In this document: one piece after another, positions 1 to 9,356 of the stretch | How the letters are laid out: each line of letters begins with the position of its first letter | How positions within the stretch are numbered: position 1 is the first letter of the stretch | Assembly: GCF_041296385.1 (NCBI RefSeq) | Contig: NW_027183581.1 | Coordinates: forward strand, 1 to 64,000 | Direction: 5' to 3' | From: Aphelocoma coerulescens | Taxonomy: Eukaryota; Chordata; Aves; Passeriformes; Corvidae | Length of the DNA stretch: 64,000 nt | Program-made: the position numbers and the translations under genes | The notes under the pieces: model-generated | Told to the model about the DNA's origin: nothing | The model's database searches: none | Seen by the model: only the letters and a program-made list of their open reading frames with translations

Positions 1-504
1 GAAGAGCATTACTAAGAGAGCTACTAAGAGAGTTACTAAGAGCGTTACTAAGAGGAGAAGAGCATTACTAAGAGGAGAGGAGTTAAGAGAGCGAGGAGCT
101 TGTTACAATACAATAAATCATCTTCTGTAGTGAATATTCTAATTCTCAGTAGCCAATCTAATACAAGGTACAAATCCTATAGCATTTACATACAGCCTAT
201 AAGAGTTCTTACATTACCATAGAGTGTTACATTTTAACTTCTAAAAACTACTCTTTGGACCCCTTCTGCTGAGCTAGTAGGGTCTGCTCTGACCCTTGGA
301 CCTGTCTGCAAGCAGAGGGTATTGTTCAATCAAGAGGGGATTACCTTCAGCCGGCTATACCATTGTTTTCCAGTTGTTCAGTAACTAAGACTCTATATCT
401 CAAAGATGGCCTTCATTTCGATGTCGCTCACAGTTTTCATATTCCCAGAATCTTTTGTTAGGCAATCATATTTATAAGGCTTTCCTGTTTCATCTTCCCC
501 AACA
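1..504 (-). mobile_element. Solo LTR of an endogenous retrovirus, copy 1 (cut by window edge)
   Basis: This is the last 504 bp of the 832-bp element seen complete at 11625-12456, and I found no difference between them. In its own sense (minus strand) this part is the 5' end of the LTR, beginning TGTTGGGGAAGATG. It ends on the plus strand with ...ccaaca at 504, followed by the acaaa target copy. The other 328 bp, including the polyadenylation signal, lie outside the window. It holds the purine-rich actaagag microrepeat at about 1-90. Confidence 0.88.
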
Positions 505-509
505 ACAAA
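505..509. repeat. Target-site duplication, right side of LTR copy 1
   Basis: The acaaa sequence sits directly after the LTR terminal ACA; monomer sequence resumes with ggctctcc. Its left partner is outside the window. Confidence 0.8.
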
Positions 510-1700
510 GGCTCTCCTGGGAGCCACGGGTCACAAAGCACCGTGGGCTCTGTGCAGCCCCGCTGTGTCACAATGGCCGCTGGCTTCCACGAGCCCCCGC
601 AGTGTCCCAGTGGGCCCCGTGGCTTTAGGAGTGGGTGGCTGGGAGTTGGTGCCAGCGGCTGGGGGAGCAGCAGCAGGGACTGTGTGTGGACAGTGCCATG
701 GCCACTTGTGTGGCCACTGGTGTCTCTGTGCCAGGCACAGCCGTGGTGTGTAACACCGGTTCTGGGTCCTTTGGCTGTGCAGGTGGCAGTCACGGCCTGG
801 AGCAGGGCTGCTCCCGGGGGACAGCCTGGGGCAGGAGGCTGCTGGAGATTCATTCCCCACACTCCTTGTCATGAGGTGCTCAGAGTGATTGGAAAGGCTG
901 TTGGCAGCAGGCAGTTCTCTGGGTTCAAGCTGTGGAGCTGTCAGCGGGAATGCAAAGGCCAAGCTGGTGAGCCTTTTGTCCTGGTGCCTTTAGTGTGTGA
1001 GCAGTCTCTGGTGCCGTTGTCTTTGGATCCTGAGTGTGGGAGAGGCAAGGCTTAGGATGGTGCGTAGAGCTGAGAAGGAAAGTGCCGAGAGCAGCGTGTG
1101 TGCTGCTGCTTTGAGGGGTGCAGTTGAAGTTGTAGGCAGCAAGAGCTTTCTCAGCTGGCCCTTTTGTGAGCTCTGCTTTTGCCAGATGACTTCCATCTTA
1201 CCCTCTTACCATCTTAGCCTCTCATTTTTGCATATCCCAAACCCCCTTCCAAACATCCAGCAGCTGCTTGTAAAGAAGAAGTCCTAGAACAAAAAGCCAG
1301 TGCTGCCTTTCATAGCCCCTTTGCTGTCTATGAAGTAGAGGAAAGAAGCTAGTGAGACGCACTTTCTTTCTCAACTCCATAGAGCGCATCCTTCTCTCAA
1401 GGTGGCAGAGTCCTTGGCGGAAGTGAAGCATCTGCAGCTGCAGTTCAGACTGAGAGATGTGCCAGGACAGGAAACATTTGCTGACCTTCCCTGTTCCCTG
1501 TGCACTATGATTCTCGCATCCCAGTCACTTTCACATACCTTCGGTATCCCTGAGTCCAAGCAGCTAAAGCTCACAGAGACAGAAGTGTCAGGAAGGAAAA
1601 CGTTGCAAAAGCACCCCCTTCTCTTATCAGCATATAAATTGTGCACAACAGGCTGCGGCACCGAACCTTCCTTCTCAGATAGACATGCCATCACACTTTT

Positions 1701-1878
1701 CACTCTTGCAGCTCGGTTGAAAAGCTCCAGCAGCTGCTCCCGCAATAGCAAAAGGTTCTAGAAGTGAAAGCCAGTTTGGGGCTGCACCTTCTCCTTGCCG
1801 CATGTAAGCCACACCAAACTCCCTGATGCACTCTGTCCTCCCCTTCTCAAAGGAGTAGACGGTGGCATCAGGACACAC
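1701..1878 (-). pseudogene. Possible relic of a choline/carnitine acyltransferase-like gene (recurs in every monomer)
   Basis: On the minus strand, 1851-1822 encodes FEKGRTECIR inside a longer open stretch (VCPDATVYSFEKGRTECIR from 1878). The choline/carnitine acyltransferase family has a conserved F-x-x-G-R-T-[DE]-x-[IV]-R segment in its C-terminal half. About 22 residues further on, but in another frame, 1757-1701 encodes LLLLREQLLELFNRAARV. Family members carry a helix with an E-Q...L-F...A pattern at a similar distance. One frameshift would join them. The family's usual Y-E-S/T-A-S stretch just before the motif is missing. I see no catalytic histidine region or downstream STSQ-like motif. 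If real, it is a short broken fragment carried along by the array. It sits at offset 1191-1368 of every unit and is identical wherever I checked. Chance similarity is a serious alternative. Confidence 0.25.
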
Positions 1879-1942
1879 CTGTGTCCCAGCAGCTGGGTGC
1901 CCAGCCGGGAGCAGGAGCAGGGCTGGGGCTGCTCCCAAAGTT

Positions 1943-1952
1943 GCCCCGCCCC
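1943..1952. promoter_or_regulatory. Consensus Sp1 GC box overlapping a CCAAT core (recurs in every monomer)
   Basis: The plus strand reads gccccgccccaat; the minus strand is the full Sp1 consensus GGGGCGGGGC. A CCAAT pentamer at 1951-1955 overlaps it, but its flanks do not fit the NF-Y consensus well. It sits at monomer offset 1433-1442 and is unchanged in the units I checked. It could seed transcription of each unit, but no TATA box, initiator or start site can be shown from sequence. Confidence 0.3.
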
Positions 1953-1995
1953 AATGCCAGAGCCGGACATATGCTGAGGGGGGGCTGGATCAGGC

Positions 1996-2001
1996 TTTAT
2001 T
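1996..2001 (-). promoter_or_regulatory. Minus-strand AATAAA, candidate poly(A) signal (recurs in every monomer)
   Basis: The plus strand reads ggctttattgtcc. On the minus strand AATAAA lies about 340 nt downstream of the clean minisatellite, at monomer offset 1486-1491. It could end minus-strand transcripts crossing the minisatellite. A hexamer alone is weak evidence, and I see no strong downstream GT-rich element. Confidence 0.25.
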
Positions 2002-2340
2002 GTCCAGCTGCATGCCAGGAGTGAGCACAAAATCTACCTGCATTCTCTGCAGCATGCCATCCTGGAGCAGAGCCATTGCCAAAGGAAGCCGTGAGCCCGT
2101 GCCAAGCCAGTGCCGGAGTGGGATCCTAGCAGCACCTGTGGAAGCCGGGAGAGAGGAGCCCACCTGGAGCAGGTTCGTGCAGGATTAATCATCCCGTGGC
2201 TTCCCACCAGGGTCCTGTTGCTTCCAAAAGGCCCCACAGTGTCACTGTGGCCCCTCGGTTCCACCAGGTTCCATAGCGTCACTGTGGTGCCCAGGGTTCC
2301 GTCAGCTTCGCCAGCATCCCCACGGTCTGCAGAGCTCCCC

Positions 2341-2641
2341 GAGCTTCTGTGGTGTCACAGTGGAGGCAGGGTTGCATCAGGTTCCATAGCATCAGCACGG
2401 TCTCCAGGGCTCCCAGAGGTTCTGTGGTGTCACAGTGGAGGCAGGGTTGCATCAGGTTCCATAGCATCACCACAGTCTCCAGGGCTCCCTGAGCTTCTGT
2501 GGTGTCACAGTGGAGGCAGGGTTGCATCAGGTTCCATAGCATCAGCACGGTCTCCAGGGCTCCCAGAGGTTCTGTGGTGTCACAGAGGAGGCAGGGTTGC
2601 ATCAGGTTCCATAGCATCAGCACGGTCTCCAGGGCTCCCCT
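2341..2641. repeat. 75-bp minisatellite, 4 copies (monomer 1)
   Basis: Each copy starts gagctt or gaggttctgtggtg and ends tccagggctccc. Copies can be typed by three sites: gagctt/gaggtt, agtgg/agagg, and agcacgg/accacag/accacgg. Here the order is gagctt-agtgg-agcacgg, gaggtt-agtgg-accacag, gagctt-agtgg-agcacgg, gaggtt-agagg-agcacgg; I call these types 1, 2, 1 and 3. The last copy has one extra C before the degenerate flank. Because 75 is divisible by 3, every frame repeats as a 25-residue unit and tends to stay open. Confidence 0.95.
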
Positions 2642-2702
2642 GAGCTTCTGTGGTGGTGTCACAGAGGAGCCAGGCTTCCTTGTAGTTCCCCAGCATCACA
2701 AA

Positions 2703-4895
2703 GGCTCTCCTGGGAGCCACGGGTCACAAAGCACCGTGGGCTCTGTGCAGCCCCGCTGTGTCACAATGGCCGCTGGCTTCCACGAGCCCCCGCAGTGTCC
2801 CAGTGGGCCCCGTAGCTTTAGGAGTGGGTGGCTGGGAGTTGGTGCCAGCGGCTGGGGGAGCAGCAGCAGGGACTGTGTGTGGACAGTGCCATGGCCACTT
2901 GTGTGGCCACTGGTGTCTCTGTGCCAGGCACAGCCGTGGTGTGTAACACCGGCTCTGGGTCCTTTGGCTGTGCAGGTGGCAGTCACGGCCTGGAGCAGGG
3001 CTGCTCCCGGGGGACAGCCTGGGGCAGGAGGCTGCTGGAGATTCATTCCCCACACTCCTTGTCATGAGGTGCTCAGAGTGATTGGAAAGGCTGTTGGCAG
3101 CAGGCAGTTCTCTGGGTTCAAGCTGTGGAGCTGTCAGCGGGAATGCAAAGGCCAAGCTGGTGAGCCTTTTGTCCTGGTGCCTTTAGTGTGTGAGCAGTCC
3201 CTGGTGCCGTTGTCTTTGGATCCTGAGTGTGGGAGAGGCAAGGCTTAGGATGGTGCGTAGAGCTGAGAAGGAAAGTGCCGAGAGCAGCGTGTGTGCTGCT
3301 GCTTTGAGGGGTGCAGTTGAAGTTGTAGGCAGCAAGAGCTTTCTCAGCTGGCCCTTTTGTGAGCTCTGCTTTTGCCAGATGACTTCCATCTTACCCTCTT
3401 ACCATCTTAGCCTCTCATTTTTGCATATCCCAAACCCCCTTCCAAACATCCAGCAGCTGCTTGTAAAGAAGAAGTCCTAGAACAAAAAGCCAGTGCTGCC
3501 TTTCATAGCCCCTTTGCTGTCTATGAAGTAGAGGAAAGAAGCTAGTGAGACGCACTTTCTTTCTCAACTCCATAGAGCGCATCCTTCTCTCAAGGTGGCA
3601 GAGTCCTTGGCGGAAGTGAAGCATCTGCAGCTGCAGTTCAGACTGAGAGATGTGCCAGGACAGGAAACATTTGCTGACCTTCCCTGTTCCCTGTGCAACA
3701 TGATTCTCGCATCCCAGTCACTTTCACATACCTTCGGTATCCCTGAGTCCAAGCAGCTAAAGCTCACAGAGACAGAAGTGTCAGGAAGGAAAACGTTGCA
3801 AAAGCACCCCCTTCTCTTATCAGCATATAAATTGTGCACAACAGGCTGCGGCACCGAACCTTCCTTCTCAGATAGACATGCCATCACACTTTTCACTCTT
3901 GCAGCTCGGTTGAAAAGCTCCAGCAGCTGCTCCCGCAATAGCAAAAGGTTCTAGAAGTGAAAGCCAGTTTGGGGCTGCACCTTCTCCTTGCCGCATGTAA
4001 GCCACACCAAACTCCCTGATGCACTCTGTCCTCCCCTTCTCAAAGGAGTAGACGGTGGCATCAGGACACACCTGTGTCCCAGCAGCTGGGTGCCCAGCCG
4101 GGAGCAGGAGCAGGGCTGGGGCTGCTCCCAAAGTTGCCCCGCCCCAATGCCAGAGCCGGACATATGCTGAGGGGGGGCTGGATCAGGCTTTATTGTCCAG
4201 CTGCATGCCAGGAGTGAGCACAAAATCTACCTGCATTCTCTGCAGCATGCCATCCTGGAGCAGAGCCATTGCCAAAGGAAGCCGTGAGCCCGTGCCAAGC
4301 CAGTGCCGGAGTGGGATCCTAGCAGCACCTGTGGAAGCCGGGAGAGAGGAGCCCACCTGGAGCAGGTTCGTGCAGGATTAATCATCCCGTGGCTTTCCAC
4401 CAGGGTCCTGTTGCTTCCAAAAGGCCCCACAGTGTCACTGTGGCCCCTCGGTTCCACCAGGTTCCATAGCGTCACTGTGGTGCCCAGGGTTCCGTCAGCT
4501 TCGCCAGCATCCCCACGGTCTGCAGAGCTCCCCGAGCTTCTGTGGTGTCACAGTGGAGGCAGGGTTGCATCAGGTTCCATAGCATCAGCACGGTCTCCAG
4601 GGCTCCCAGAGGTTCTGTGGTGTCACAGTGGAGGCAGGGTTGCATCAGGTTCCATAGCATCACCACAGTCTCCAGGGCTCCCTGAGCTTCTGTGGTGTCA
4701 CAGTGGAGGCAGGGTTGCATCAGGTTCCATAGCATCAGCACGGTCTCCAGGGCTCCCAGAGGTTCTGTGGTGTCACAGAGGAGGCAGGGTTGCATCAGGT
4801 TCCATAGCATCAGCACGGTCTCCAGGGCTCCCCTGAGCTTCTGTGGTGGTGTCACAGAGGAGCCAGGCTTCCTTGTAGTTCCCCAGCATCACAAA
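2703..4895. repeat. Monomer 2 (2193 bp, 4-copy minisatellite)
   Basis: Second unit right of LTR 1. It has the block-A second-position markers gtagcttt and ctttccacc, the latter shared only with units 7 and 26. It has aacatg and gttgcaaa. Confidence 0.95.
4534..4834. repeat. 75-bp minisatellite, 4 copies (monomer 2)
   Basis: Copy types 1, 2, 1, 3 with agcacgg in the last copy, as in monomer 1. Confidence 0.95.
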
Positions 4896-7088
4896 GGCTC
4901 TCCTGGGAGCCACGGGTCACAAAGCACCGTGGGCTCTGTGCAGCCCCGCTGTGTCACAATGGCCGCTGGCTTCCACGAGCCCCCGCAGTGTCCCAGTGGG
5001 CCCCGTAGCTTTAGGAGTGGGTGGCTGGGAGTTGGTGCCAGCGGCTGGGGGAGCAGCAGCAGGGACTGTGTGTGGACAGTGCCATGGCCACTTGTGTGGC
5101 CACTGGTGTCTCTGTGCCAGGCACAGCCGTGGTGTGTAACACCGGCTCTGGGTCCTTTGGCTGTGCAGGTGGCAGTCACGGCCTGGAGCAGGGCTGCTCC
5201 CGGGGGACAGCCTGGGGCAGGAGGCTGCTGGAGATTCATTCCCCACACTCCTTGTCATGAGGTGCTCAGAGTGATTGGAAAGGCTGTTGGCAGCAGGCAG
5301 TTCTCTGGGTTCAAGCTGTGGAGCTGTCAGCGGGAATGCAAAGGCCAAGCTGGTGAGCCTTTTGTCCTGGTGCCTTTAGTGTGTGAGCAGTCCCTGGTGC
5401 CGTTGTCTTTGGATCCTGAGTGTGGGAGAGGCAAGGCTTAGGATGGTGCGTAGAGCTGAGAAGGAAAGTGCCGAGAGCAGCGTGTGTGCTGCTGCTTTGA
5501 GGGGTGCAGTTGAAGTTGTAGGCAGCAAGAGCTTTCTCAGCTGGCCCTTTTGTGAGCTCTGCTTTTGCCAGATGACTTCCATCTTACCCTCTTACCATCT
5601 TAGCCTCTCATTTTTGCATATCCCAAACCCCCTTCCAAACATCCAGCAGCTGCTTGTAAAGAAGAAGTCCTAGAACAAAAAGCCAGTGCTGCCTTTCATA
5701 GCCCCTTTGCTGTCTATGAAGTAGAGGAAAGAAGCTAGTGAGACGCACTTTCTTTCTCAACTCCATAGAGCGCATCCTTCTCTCAAGGTGGCAGAGTCCT
5801 TGGCGGAAGTGAAGCATCTGCAGCTGCAGTTCAGACTGAGAGATGTGCCAGGACAGGAAACATTTGCTGACCTTCCCTGTTCCCTGTGCAACATGATTCT
5901 CGCATCCCAGTCACTTTCACATACCTTCGGTATCCCTGAGTCCAAGCAGCTAAAGCTCACAGAGACAGAAGTGTCAGGAAGGAAAACGTTGCAAAAGCAC
6001 CCCCTTCTCTTATCAGCATATAAATTGTGCACAACAGGCTGCGGCACCGAACCTTCCTTCTCAGATAGACATGCCATCACACTTTTCACTCTTGCAGCTC
6101 GGTTGAAAAGCTCCAGCAGCTGCTCCCGCAATAGCAAAAGGTTCTAGAAGTGAAAGCCAGTTTGGGGCTGCACCTTCTCCTTGCCGCATGTAAGCCACAC
6201 CAAACTCCCTGATGCACTCTGTCCTCCCCTTCTCAAAGGAGTAGACGGTGGCATCAGGACACACCTGTGTCCCAGCAGCTGGGTGCCCAGCTGGGAGCAG
6301 GAGCAGGGCTGGGGCTGCTCCCAAAGTTGCCCCGCCCCAATGCCAGAGCCGGACATATGCTGAGGGGGGGCTGGATCAGGCTTTATTGTCCAGCTGCATG
6401 CCAGGAGTGAGCACAAAATCTACCTGCATTCTCTGCAGCATGCCATCCTGGAGCAGAGCCATTGCCAAAGGAAGCCGTGAGCCCGTGCCAAGCCAGTGCC
6501 GGAGTGGGATCCTAGCAGCACCTGTGGAAGCCGGGAGAGAGGAGCCCACCTGGAGCAGGTTCGTGCAGGATTAATCATCCCGTGGCTTCCCACCAGGGTC
6601 CTGTTGCTTCCAAAAGGCCCCACAGTGTCACTGTGGCCCCTCGGTTCCACCAGGTTCCATAGCGTCACTGTGGTGCCCAGGGTTCCGTCAGCTTCGCCAG
6701 CATCCCCACGGTCTGCAGAGCTCCCCGAGCTTCTGTGGTGTCACAGTGGAGGCAGGGTTGCATCAGGTTCCATAGCATCAGCACGGTCTCCAGGGCTCCC
6801 AGAGGTTCTGTGGTGTCACAGTGGAGGCAGGGTTGCATCAGGTTCCATAGCATCACCACAGTCTCCAGGGCTCCCTGAGCTTCTGTGGTGTCACAGTGGA
6901 GGCAGGGTTGCATCAGGTTCCATAGCATCAGCACGGTCTCCAGGGCTCCCAGAGGTTCTGTGGTGTCACAGAGGAGGCAGGGTTGCATCAGGTTCCATAG
7001 CATCACCACGGTCTCCAGGGCTCCCCTGAGCTTCTGTGGTGGTGTCACAGAGGAGCCAGGCTTCCTTGTAGTTCCCCAGCATCACAAA
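4896..7088. repeat. Monomer 3 (2193 bp, 4-copy minisatellite)
   Basis: Third unit right of LTR 1. It has gtagcttt and cagctggg, as do units 8 and 27. The fourth minisatellite copy carries accacgg instead of the agcacgg of units 1 and 2. Confidence 0.95.
6727..7027. repeat. 75-bp minisatellite, 4 copies (monomer 3)
   Basis: Copy types 1, 2, 1, then gaggtt-agagg-accacgg (call it type 4). Confidence 0.95.
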
Positions 7089-9356
7089 GGCTCTCCTGGG
7101 AGCCACGGGTCACAAAGCACCGTGGGCTCTGTGCAGCCCCGCTGTGTCACAATGGCCGCTGGCTTCCACGAGCCCCCGCAGTGTCCCAGTGGGCCCCGTG
7201 GCTTTAGGAGTGGGTGGCTGGGAGTTGGTGCCAGCGGCTGGGGGAGCAGCAGCAGGGACTGTGTGTGGACAGTGCCATGGCCACTTGTGTGGCCACTGGT
7301 GTCTCTGTGCCAGGCACAGCCGTGGTGTGTAACACCGGCTCTGGGTCCTTTGGCTGTGCAGGTGGCAGTCACGGCCTGGAGCAGGGCTGCTCCCGGGGGA
7401 CAGCCTGGGGCAGGAGGCTGCTGGAGATTCATTCCCCACACTCCTTGTCATGAGGTGCTCAGAGTGATTGGAAAGGCTGTTGGCAGCAGGCAGTTCTCTG
7501 GGTTCAAGCTGTGGAGCTGTCAGCGGGAATGCAAAGGCCAAGCTGGTGAGCCTTTTGTCCTGGTGCCTTTAGTGTGTGAGCAGTCCCTGGTGCCGTTGTC
7601 TTTGGATCCTGAGTGTGGGAGAGGCAAGGCTTAGGATGGTGCGTAGAGCTGAGAAGGAAAGTGCCGAGAGCAGCGTGTGTGCTGCTGCTTTGAGGGGTGC
7701 AGTTGAAGTTGTAGGCAGCAAGAGCTTTCTCAGCTGGCCCTTTTGTGAGCTCTGCTTTTGCCAGATGACTTCCATCTTACCCTCTTACCATCTTAGCCTC
7801 TCATTTTTGCATATCCCAAACCCCCTTCCAAACATCCAGCAGCTGCTTGTAAAGAAGAAGTCCTAGAACAAAAAGCCAGTGCTGCCTTTCATAGCCCCTT
7901 TGCTGTCTATGAAGTAGAGGAAAGAAGCTAGTGAGACGCACTTTCTTTCTCAACTCCATAGAGCGCATCCTTCTCTCAAGGTGGCAGAGTCCTTGGCGGA
8001 AGTGAAGCATCTGCAGCTGCAGTTCAGACTGAGAGATGTGCCAGGACAGGAAACATTTGCTGACCTTCCCTGTTCCCTGTGCAACATGATTCTCGCATCC
8101 CAGTCACTTTCACATACCTTCGGTATCCCTGAGTCCAAGCAGCTAAAGCTCACAGAGACAGAAGTGTCAGGAAGGAAAACGTTGCAAAAGCACCCCCTTC
8201 TCTTATCAGCATATAAATTGTGCACAACAGGCTGCGGCACCGAACCTTCCTTCTCAGATAGACATGCCATCACACTTTTCACTCTTGCAGCTCGGTTGAA
8301 AAGCTCCAGCAGCTGCTCCCGCAATAGCAAAAGGTTCTAGAAGTGAAAGCCAGTTTGGGGCTGCACCTTCTCCTTGCCGCATGTAAGCCACACCAAACTC
8401 CCTGATGCACTCTGTCCTCCCCTTCTCAAAGGAGTAGACGGTGGCATCAGGACACACCTGTGTCCCAGCAGCTGGGTGCCCAGCTGGGAGCAGGAGCAGG
8501 GCTGGGGCTGCTCCCAAAGTTGCCCCGCCCCAATGCCAGAGCCGGACATATGCTGAGGGGGGGCTGGATCAGGCTTTATTGTCCAGCTGCATGCCAGGAG
8601 TGAGCACAAAATCTACCTGCATTCTCTGCAGCATGCCATCCTGGAGCAGAGCCATTGCCAAAGGAAGCCGTGAGCCCGTGCCAAGCCAGTGCCGGAGTGG
8701 GATCCTAGCAGCACCTGTGGAAGCCGGGAGAGAGGAGCCCACCTGGAGCAGGTTCGTGCAGGATTAATCATCCCGTGGCTTCCCACCAGGGTCCTGTTGC
8801 TTCCAAAAGGCCCCACAGTGTCACTGTGGCCCCTCGGTTCCACCAGGTTCCATAGCGTCACTGTGGTGCCCAGGGTTCCGTCAGCTTCGCCAGCATCCCC
8901 ACGGTCTGCAGAGCTCCCCGAGCTTCTGTGGTGTCACAGTGGAGGCAGGGTTGCATCAGGTTCCATAGCATCAGCACGGTCTCCAGGGCTCCCAGAGGTT
9001 CTGTGGTGTCACAGTGGAGGCAGGGTTGCATCAGGTTCCATAGCATCACCACAGTCTCCAGGGCTCCCTGAGCTTCTGTGGTGTCACAGTGGAGGCAGGG
9101 TTGCATCAGGTTCCATAGCATCAGCACGGTCTCCAGGGCTCCCAGAGGTTCTGTGGTGTCACAGAGGAGGCAGGGTTGCATCAGGTTCCATAGCATCACC
9201 ACGGTCTCCAGGGCTCCAAGAGCTTCTGTGGTGTCACAGAGGAGGCAGGGTTGCATCAGGTTCAATAGCATCAGCACGGTCTCCAGGGCTCCCCTGAGCT
9301 TCTGTGGTGGTGTCACAGAGGAGCCAGGCTTCCTTGTAGTTCCCCAGCATCACAAA
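7089..9356. repeat. Monomer 4 (2268 bp, 5-copy minisatellite)
   Basis: It reverts to gtggcttt but keeps cagctggg, a combination found again in units 23 and 28. It has the first 5-copy array in the window, whose last copy has the ttcaatagc variant. Confidence 0.95.
8920..9295. repeat. 75-bp minisatellite, 5 copies (monomer 4)
   Basis: Copy types 1, 2, 1, 4, then a fifth copy (type 5) starting aagagctt with agagg, ttcaatagc and agcacgg. The ttcaatagc variant appears only in the last copy of 5-copy arrays. Confidence 0.95.

Larger units (their letters stand above)
510..2702. repeat. Monomer 1 (2193 bp, 4-copy minisatellite)
   Basis: Reference unit for the architecture. About 510-640 is decayed 75-bp-like sequence (recurring gtgtcac, gctctg and ctggc blocks). 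About 640-2204 is single-copy sequence within the monomer. About 2205-2340 is degenerate minisatellite, 2341-2641 the clean array, and 2642-2702 a degenerate copy. The LTR-adjacent markers T760 and T1007 are present. It also has actatg (CT at 1505-1506), shared with units 17, 18, 20 and 21 but not with the other LTR-adjacent units 6 and 25. Confidence 0.95.

Noticed and set aside
458..862. Minus-strand open frame running from monomer 1 into the LTR
   Set aside because: It is read-through of a frame present in every monomer; the LTR only supplies a different stop. Nothing suggests a fusion gene.
1258..1757. Internal duplication suggested by two ccagcagctgct segments (near 1258 and 1730), each followed by a tctag
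   Set aside because: The shared core is about a dozen bases of a common motif and the flanks do not align convincingly.
2251..2267. Inverted repeat ccacagtg-t-cactgtgg as a protein-binding palindrome or hairpin
   Set aside because: The arms are only 8 bp and the motif is part of the recurring gtgtcac(a/t)gtgg wording of the minisatellite; nothing else points to a site.
2341..2641. CRISPR array
   Set aside because: The 75-bp units are directly adjacent with no variable spacers and there are no cas genes; the sequence is eukaryotic.
2279..2662. Minus-strand 25-residue repeat protein (MLWNLMQPCLHCDTTE-type repeat)
   Set aside because: It is the translated minisatellite. Copy number changes freely between units, the plus strand is equally open, and there is no sign of a signal peptide, promoter or splice structure.
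2110..3248. Long plus-strand open frames of 177-274 codons through the minisatellite and into the next monomer, repeated in every unit
   Set aside because: The 75-bp period is divisible by 3, so any frame without a stop in one copy stays open through all. Opposite-strand frames are equally open, the composition is low complexity and I recognise no domain.
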